Positions 1 through 3,130 of a DNA stretch of 5,690 nucleotides are shown piece after piece. The stretch is from Methanomicrobiales archaeon (GTDB taxonomy: Archaea > Halobacteriota > Methanomicrobia > Methanomicrobiales > Methanospirillaceae), in assembly GCA_012798365.1 (NCBI GenBank), contig JAAZNH010000234.1:1-5690 (forward strand), given 5' to 3'. The translations under genes and the position numbers were made by a program. The notes beneath the pieces are model-generated. The model saw nothing but the letters and a program-made list of their open reading frames with translations, was not told the DNA's origin and did not search any database. Position 1 is the stretch's first letter; every line of letters begins with the position of its first letter.

Positions 1-1
1 G

Positions 2-217
2 AAAGCCAAGACCGGCATCCTTGTGGATGATGTCCTTGCCGTCTCGACTTTCGAGCGCACGGATATTGATGAGACCTCGGCATCGGGTGGCGAGGAAGAT
101 GCTGCCATCAACGGCATCATCAAGAAGAAGATCAAGGAGAAGGAGCAGGAGCGCCACGAGCTGATCATCTGGATCGACATCCGGCACCTGCTCCGGGATA
201 TCGGGGAGGTATCATGA
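2..217 (+). CDS. Unrecognised protein, C-terminal fragment cut by the left window edge
   Basis: The frame is open from the first bases of the window to the TGA at 215-217, so about 71 C-terminal residues are visible and the true start lies upstream. An in-frame GTG at 23 falls in the middle of apparent coding sequence and is unlikely to be the start. The visible part begins with a short hydrophobic stretch (GILVDDVLAV), passes through an acidic and small-residue linker (SASGGEEDAA), then a strongly charged, probably helical or coiled-coil stretch rich in Lys and Glu (IIKKKIKEKEQERHE), and ends in an amphipathic tail (LIIWIDIRHLLRDIGEVS). There are no membrane segments, cysteines or catalytic motifs that I recognise, so I assign no function. 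The stop codon overlaps the ATG of a 16-codon frame and a zinc-ribbon-like gene follows 48 nt later on the same strand, so it is probably the upstream member of a small operon. That it is coding is fairly sure; its identity is unknown. Confidence 0.6.
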   Translation, partial: KAKTGILVDDVLAVSTFERTDIDETSASGGEEDAAINGIIKKKIKEKEQERHELIIWIDIRHLLRDIGEVS

Positions 218-264
218 AGGCAAGCACTGTTCCGGGAACTGCCCGGCTGATGGGAGGAATGTGA
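214..264 (+). CDS. Possible 16-codon leader or coupling ORF
   Basis: An ATG at 214-216 overlaps the TGA of the upstream gene (ATGA). It opens a frame of 16 residues that ends at TGA 262-264, one base before the ATG of the next gene. A GGAGGT motif lies at 205-210, only 3 nt before the ATG, which is closer than usual. The peptide has no recognisable motif. It may serve only to carry ribosomes from the upstream gene to the downstream start, or it may be a chance frame. The arrangement is seen directly; the role is inference. Confidence 0.2.
   Translation: MKASTVPGTARLMGGM
253..258 (+). promoter_or_regulatory. Shine-Dalgarno site of the four-cysteine microprotein
   Basis: GGAGGA lies 7 nt before the ATG at 266-268. 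It is the strongest ribosome binding site in this part of the window and is the main reason for accepting the very short gene at 266-406 as real and for choosing its start. Confidence 0.6.
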
Positions 265-265
265 T

Positions 266-406
266 ATGGCAGGAAACACGGATATCCGGGAAATCATCTA
301 CCACTGCCCGTGCCGCCGGTTCGTGGAGGGCTCGCTCACGACAACGAGCACCTGCCATGAATGCGGCCGGCAGCATGCACCATCCCAGTACAAGGGAGAA
401 GACTGA
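266..406 (+). CDS. Small four-cysteine (zinc-ribbon-like) protein, 46 residues
   Basis: This 46-residue frame starts at ATG 266, 7 nt after GGAGGA, and ends at TGA 404-406. It carries two cysteine pairs: C14-P-C16 in the context IYHCPCRRF and C30-H-E-C33 in the context STCHECGRQHAP. The spacing is C-x-C-x13-C-x2-C, with His13, His31 and His37 nearby. Four cysteines in two knuckles within so short a chain are the usual layout of a single zinc ribbon. The N-terminus (MAGNTDIREIIYHCPC) has no signal peptide and there is no hydrophobic segment, so a cytoplasmic protein is expected. Proteins of this kind may bind nucleic acid or a partner protein, but nothing here tells which. It lies just downstream of the unrecognised gene and could be co-translated with it. 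The next 118 bases (407-524) show no gene. The frame is too short for coding statistics, so the claim rests on the ribosome binding site and the cysteine pattern. Confidence 0.55.
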   Translation: MAGNTDIREIIYHCPCRRFVEGSLTTTSTCHECGRQHAPSQYKGED

Positions 407-511
407 ACCGGGGCAATACGAGCCTTCGGCCTGCCACGGTTTTGCGGGAATGGCCGGGACTCCCCGGCCGGCAGGCCCCGTGAGAATGCAGGACCATGAT
501 TGTGAAAAACC

Positions 512-516
512 GGTGA
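512..516 (+). promoter_or_regulatory. Shine-Dalgarno site deciding the start of the degenerate receiver gene
   Basis: GGTGA, complementary to the archaeal 16S rRNA 3' end, lies 8 nt before the ATG at 525-527. The other in-frame starts have no comparable motif at a suitable distance: GTG at 261, and ATG at 486 and 558. This favours 525 as the start. Confidence 0.45.
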
Positions 517-524
517 ACCAGTTC

Positions 525-980
525 ATGAATCCAGGAGCGCTGACGGAATATGCCGCGATGGGAGAGAGCAGCAGGGATACCCGCGTCATCTCCGCACTCC
601 TGGTCTTTACTGACCCCCTGTACCTTGACCGGTTGTGCCGGAATTTGGAACGTGACGGGGATATTTTTGCCGAGATCAGCCTCTCCGGTGAATCGGCCCT
701 GGAACTGATGCGATACATCCAGTTCGAAGTGGTGGTTGCTGAATATTCTTCCACCGATCCCGACCCGCTCCTGCTGGTAAAATCGATGCGGAACCGATCC
801 CTTTGCACGCCCCTGATCTATTCGGTCCGCACGGAGGTGGAAGCAGAAGCCGCACATGCAGACCCGTATGGTCCGGTCTCGTTTGTGCTCCGGAACCCGG
901 GGATCACCCCACAGGATCCTGACCCGCTGGCACGGATGATACGGATGTGCCGGCAAGGGCAGGAAACACCGGATCCGTGA
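525..980 (+). CDS. Degenerate response-regulator receiver (pseudo-receiver) protein, 151 residues
   Basis: From residue about 22 to 142 the protein follows the receiver (CheY-like) plan. A first strand ISALLVFTD ends where the acidic pair normally sits. A helix of the type YLDRLCRNLERDG follows, then a SGESALELMRYIQF helix matching the common SGEEALELL pattern, a strand VVVAEY, a strand PLIYS, and a strand FVLRNPG. The key residues are altered. The acidic pair is T29-D30. The phosphorylated Asp is replaced by E73 (codon 741-743), in AEY where the neighbouring receiver at 1288-2952 has SDY. The switch Thr is S100. The conserved Lys is lost (R123-N124). Normal Asp phosphorylation is therefore unlikely, and Glu at that position can imitate the phosphorylated state in some receivers. 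There is no output domain, so it would act by protein contact. The start was chosen for GGTGA at 512-516; upstream starts would add residues that overlap the four-cysteine gene in another frame. It converges on the - strand signalling genes. The fold assignment is by motif reading only and is moderately sure. Confidence 0.6.
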   Translation: MNPGALTEYAAMGESSRDTRVISALLVFTDPLYLDRLCRNLERDGDIFAEISLSGESALELMRYIQFEVVVAEYSSTDPDPLLLVKSMRNRSLCTPLIYSVRTEVEAEAAHADPYGPVSFVLRNPGITPQDPDPLARMIRMCRQGQETPDP

Positions 981-1016
981 CCGGGATAACGGTTCCCTGA
1001 TACTCATTTTTCCAGA

Positions 1017-1071
1017 ATTGCCAACACTATTCCGCTACAACAATTCTCTTCTGCTATTGCTAACACAATTC
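1017..1071 (+). repeat. Imperfect 16-nt direct repeat pair
   Basis: ATTGCCAACACTATTC at 1017-1032 recurs as ATTGCTAACACAATTC at 1056-1071. It matches at 14 of 16 positions, with starts 39 nt apart (close to four helical turns). It lies after the stop of the degenerate receiver gene and before its putative terminator. It could be a protein binding site, a relic of a duplication or chance in AT-rich sequence; no function can be assigned. Confidence 0.35.
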
Positions 1072-1118
1072 AATTTCGTGATTTCGCTGCAAGCCTGAAG
1101 TGGAATGTATCTGGTACT

Positions 1119-1156
1119 AACCGATATTCGGTTTTGTTTTCCAAAATTCTTTTTTT
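1119..1156 (+). terminator. Putative terminator of the + strand gene
   Basis: AACCGA at 1119-1124 and TCGGTT at 1128-1133 form a 6-bp stem with a 3-nt loop. It is followed by TTTGTTTT and, further on, a T7 run at about 1149-1156. Archaeal RNA polymerase stops at T-rich stretches even without strong hairpins, so this pair of T-runs is the likely end of the transcript from 525-980, about 140-175 nt past its stop codon. Confidence 0.45.
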
Positions 1157-1162
1157 ATCTGT

Positions 1163-1251
1163 TAAAAAATCTTAAGAGAGATGATGGGGGCTGATGCCCC
1201 CAAACCCCCGAAACGAGCACGACCGCCGCCCCGAAGGGCGCCCCGCGGCGG
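1163..1251 (-). terminator. GC-rich double hairpin with T-run, putative terminator of the - strand operon
   Basis: Reading the - strand after the stop at 1288, a stem of GCGGCGG (1245-1251) and CCGCCGC (1223-1229) encloses a 15-nt loop. A second stem, GGGGGC (1186-1191) with GCCCCC (1196-1201), has a 4-nt loop and one extra T-A pair at its base. A run of six A residues on the + strand at about 1164-1169 is T6 on the - strand, placed after both hairpins as expected for a terminator. The dense inverted repeats also resemble the small dispersed intergenic elements common in archaeal genomes, so terminator and repeat are both possible. Confidence 0.5.
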
Positions 1252-1287
1252 CTTCAATAAACGGATCACATCCCAATACTCGGTTTT

Positions 1288-2952
1288 TCAGGGAATCTCA
1301 CTAACACGGGCAAATGAACCGCAGAAGTTCCCTGCCATGTCCTGCAATGGTGTTGCTGTTACCTGGAGCCTGCGCACGGAACCATCCCGGTGCCGGAAAT
1401 TACGGGTGTAGGTCTGGGTTTTTCCCTCCCGCCGGTCCTGCATCTTCTTGTCATTGTCGGCATGTTCGCCCGGGTCCATGAACTCATTGATCAGCCTGCC
1501 CTTCATTTCCTCCGGTGTGTATCCCAGCAGGGAGGCCATCTTCCGGTTCACATACGTTGTGATGAACCGGGCATCCATGGACCAGAGCCCTTCGTTTGCC
1601 GTCTCGGCGATACTGCGGTACAGGGCCTCGCGTTCGGCGAGTTCTTTCCTGCTGAGATCCAGTTCTTCCAGCTGCTTTTTGAGCTGTTGTTCCCGGTCGG
1701 CGATCTCGTGCCAGGCTGCAACCAGTTCTTTGTTTTTCTGCTCAAGGTCGCTTTCGTACCGTTTCCGTTCGGTGATGTCCCGGAAGTACCAGACCCGGCC
1801 GTAAAACTTTCCGGTCAGCCCGAACATGGGCGAGGACTGCCGCTCCACGGTCCGGCCGTCGCAAAGCTGGATCTCCTCGTAACTCTTCTCGTGGGGATGA
1901 TCATACAGGTACCTGACACGGTAAAGGAACTGCTCCGGCTCACGAGTTTTTCCCACCACGTGGAGCAGCACGGGTTCGTCAATCCGCGAGGCCAGCAGAT
2001 CCTCCGGGATCTGCCAGAGTTCGACAAATTTCTTATTGTAATGGATAATCTTTCCGGTATCGTCGACAATGAGAAAGGCGTCCGGTGCCGTCTCCTCTTC
2101 GGTCGAGAGGACAAGGTTCTTGAAGAGGATCTCCTCTTCAAACTGTTTGCGTTCGGTGATGTCCCGGATGGATTCAATGGCACCCGCAACCCTGCCGCTG
2201 GTATCAAAGATGGGGGATGCGGTAAACCAGATGAAGACGTCATTGCCCTGGTTTTTCCTGGGGATGAACCGTTCGGAATAGAGTTTTTTGCCGGACCGCA
2301 GGACGAACGGGTACAGCGCTTCGGTTGCGGGATCATTGTTCAGGACAAGATCGATGAGAATAGGCCGGCGCTCATGATAGATGGCAACTGCATATTCATG
2401 GTTGCCTTTTCCTAAGATTTCTGTTGCCAGCACGCCGGTGAAATCCTCCATTGCCCGGTTCCAGGCAATGACAATGCCCTGGGTATCAATAGCAAAAGTC
2501 GGATCGGGAAGGAAGTTGAGGATATCGGCTTCCCGCCGCTCAAGGTTCCGGACGCTCGCTTCCGCCCGCCGCTGCCGGACAACGAGCCCGACCTTGTGCG
2601 CCAGTTCCAAAAAGAGCGATTCCGGTTCCCCGCCTTTCTGGAGATAGAAGTCGGCACCCTCGTTGAGGGCCTGGATGACGATCTCTTCCCGGCCTTTGCC
2701 GGTGAAAAGGATGAAGGGGATATCGTTTCCGGATGCCCGCACGGCCTTGAGAAAACCGATGCCGTCCATCCTGGGCATCTGGTAATCAGAGATGATTGCG
2801 TCATACCGGGTGTCCTGCATTCTTGCCAGGGCGGTAAGTGCCGAGGGTTCTGTGTCTACCAAAAAAGCGCCTTTTCCCTCAAGGAATATCCTGCCGATAT
2901 CAAGGAGGGCCTGTTCGTCGTCAACATAGAGGATTTTTATCGTGTCGGGCAT
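1288..2952 (-). CDS. Receiver-PAS-PAS-PAS signalling protein without an output domain, 554 residues
   Basis: Residues 1-122 form a complete receiver domain: strand IKILYV, acidic pair D11-D12, phosphoacceptor D56 in IISDYQMPRMDG, switch T84 in ILFTGKG, and K106 in YLQKGG. Three PAS domains follow at about 140-270, 278-398 and 441-552. The first two close with the usual DITERK linker. A Lys/Glu/Gln-rich coiled coil lies at about 398-443. There are no membrane segments, no H-box, no ATPase domain, no GGDEF and no DNA-binding domain. It would take a phosphate from a partner kinase and join it to small-molecule or redox sensing by PAS, passing the result on by protein contact. The upstream histidine kinase on the same strand, 178 nt away, is the natural partner (inference). 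The start at ATG 2952 fits the receiver N-terminus and is preceded in frame by a TGA at 2962-2964; no Shine-Dalgarno motif is seen before it. The chain ends in FARVSEIP exactly where the last PAS strand should run into a linker, so a lost C-terminal domain is possible. Confidence 0.9.
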   Translation of the reverse strand: MPDTIKILYVDDEQALLDIGRIFLEGKGAFLVDTEPSALTALARMQDTRYDAIISDYQMPRMDGIGFLKAVRASGNDIPFILFTGKGREEIVIQALNEGADFYLQKGGEPESLFLELAHKVGLVVRQRRAEASVRNLERREADILNFLPDPTFAIDTQGIVIAWNRAMEDFTGVLATEILGKGNHEYAVAIYHERRPILIDLVLNNDPATEALYPFVLRSGKKLYSERFIPRKNQGNDVFIWFTASPIFDTSGRVAGAIESIRDITERKQFEEEILFKNLVLSTEEETAPDAFLIVDDTGKIIHYNKKFVELWQIPEDLLASRIDEPVLLHVVGKTREPEQFLYRVRYLYDHPHEKSYEEIQLCDGRTVERQSSPMFGLTGKFYGRVWYFRDITERKRYESDLEQKNKELVAAWHEIADREQQLKKQLEELDLSRKELAEREALYRSIAETANEGLWSMDARFITTYVNRKMASLLGYTPEEMKGRLINEFMDPGEHADNDKKMQDRREGKTQTYTRNFRHRDGSVRRLQVTATPLQDMAGNFCGSFARVSEIP

Positions 2953-3039
2953 AATTGCAGGTCAGCAGGGCCGGGGGTTTTGGTTTTTTTTCCGGGCGAT
3001 CTTTTACAGGTCTTCCAGGTTCCGTGTGGTGTTCCGGAA

Positions 3040-3062
3040 CCGGCGGGGGGGACCTCCGCCGG
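3040..3062 (-). other. Stable hairpin in the putative leader of the receiver-PAS gene
   Basis: CCGGCGG at 3040-3046 pairs with CCGCCGG at 3056-3062 except that one position is a G-T pair; inner G-C pairs extend the stem to about 10 pairs with a 3-nt loop. The adjacent palindrome GTTCCGGAAC (3031-3040) and a GGTTCC/GGAACC pair (3018-3023 with 3036-3041) give alternative structures sharing bases with it. Placed between a TATA-like site and the gene start, it could form part of a structured 5' leader or a terminator-like barrier between the two genes. Its function is inferred. Confidence 0.35.
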
Positions 3063-3094
3063 AATCGCACATCGCAGTATTCTGGTTGCCCTGC

Positions 3095-3102
3095 TATAAA
3101 AT
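3095..3102 (-). promoter_or_regulatory. Putative TATA box for the receiver-PAS gene
   Basis: On the - strand the sequence reads ATTTTATA, close to the archaeal TATA-box pattern, in an otherwise GC-rich gap after the kinase stop codon. Transcription would begin about 25 nt downstream, near 3070, giving a leader of about 120 nt before the ATG at 2952. This suggests that the receiver-PAS gene can be transcribed separately from the kinase. One weak site alone does not prove a promoter. Confidence 0.35.
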
Positions 3103-3130
3103 GCATGAGGTAGGGGTTTTTCCCCGGGCA

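Larger units (their letters stand above)
981..1287. other. AT-rich intergenic region between convergent genes
   Basis: These 307 bases hold no gene that I can support. The part from 1000 to 1180 is clearly richer in A+T than the coding sequence on both sides, while 1186-1251 is very GC-rich. It contains a direct repeat (1017-1071), a hairpin and T-run for the + strand (1119-1156), and two GC-rich hairpins with a T-run on the - strand (1163-1251). A frame starting at 1181 on the + strand runs through the hairpins and into the antisense of the next gene, and is not credible. Confidence 0.6.

Noticed and set aside
23..25. GTG as the start of the leftmost gene
   Set aside because: The frame is open before it and it falls inside a hydrophobic strand-like stretch; no ribosome binding site precedes it.
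261..524. Extension of the degenerate receiver upstream to a GTG at 261
   Set aside because: It would overlap the whole four-cysteine gene in another frame, the added residues are low-complexity and match no domain, and GGTGA at 512-516 supports the start at 525.
212..1007. Two overlapping - strand frames (212-808 and 336-1007)
   Set aside because: They have no ribosome binding sites or recognisable domains, and they overlap the + strand microprotein and receiver-like gene, which have both.
1181..1411. 76-codon + strand frame through the hairpin block
   Set aside because: Its product is made of the inverted repeats and antisense of the receiver-PAS gene; it is composition-driven.
1390..2415. 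Open + strand frame of 341 codons opposite the receiver-PAS gene
   Set aside because: The - strand product has receiver and PAS motifs along its whole length, while this frame has none.
3113..3125. GGGG-TTTTT-CCCC hairpin as a terminator after the kinase
   Set aside because: The stem is only 4 bp and is not followed by a T-run on the - strand, so it is too weak to call.
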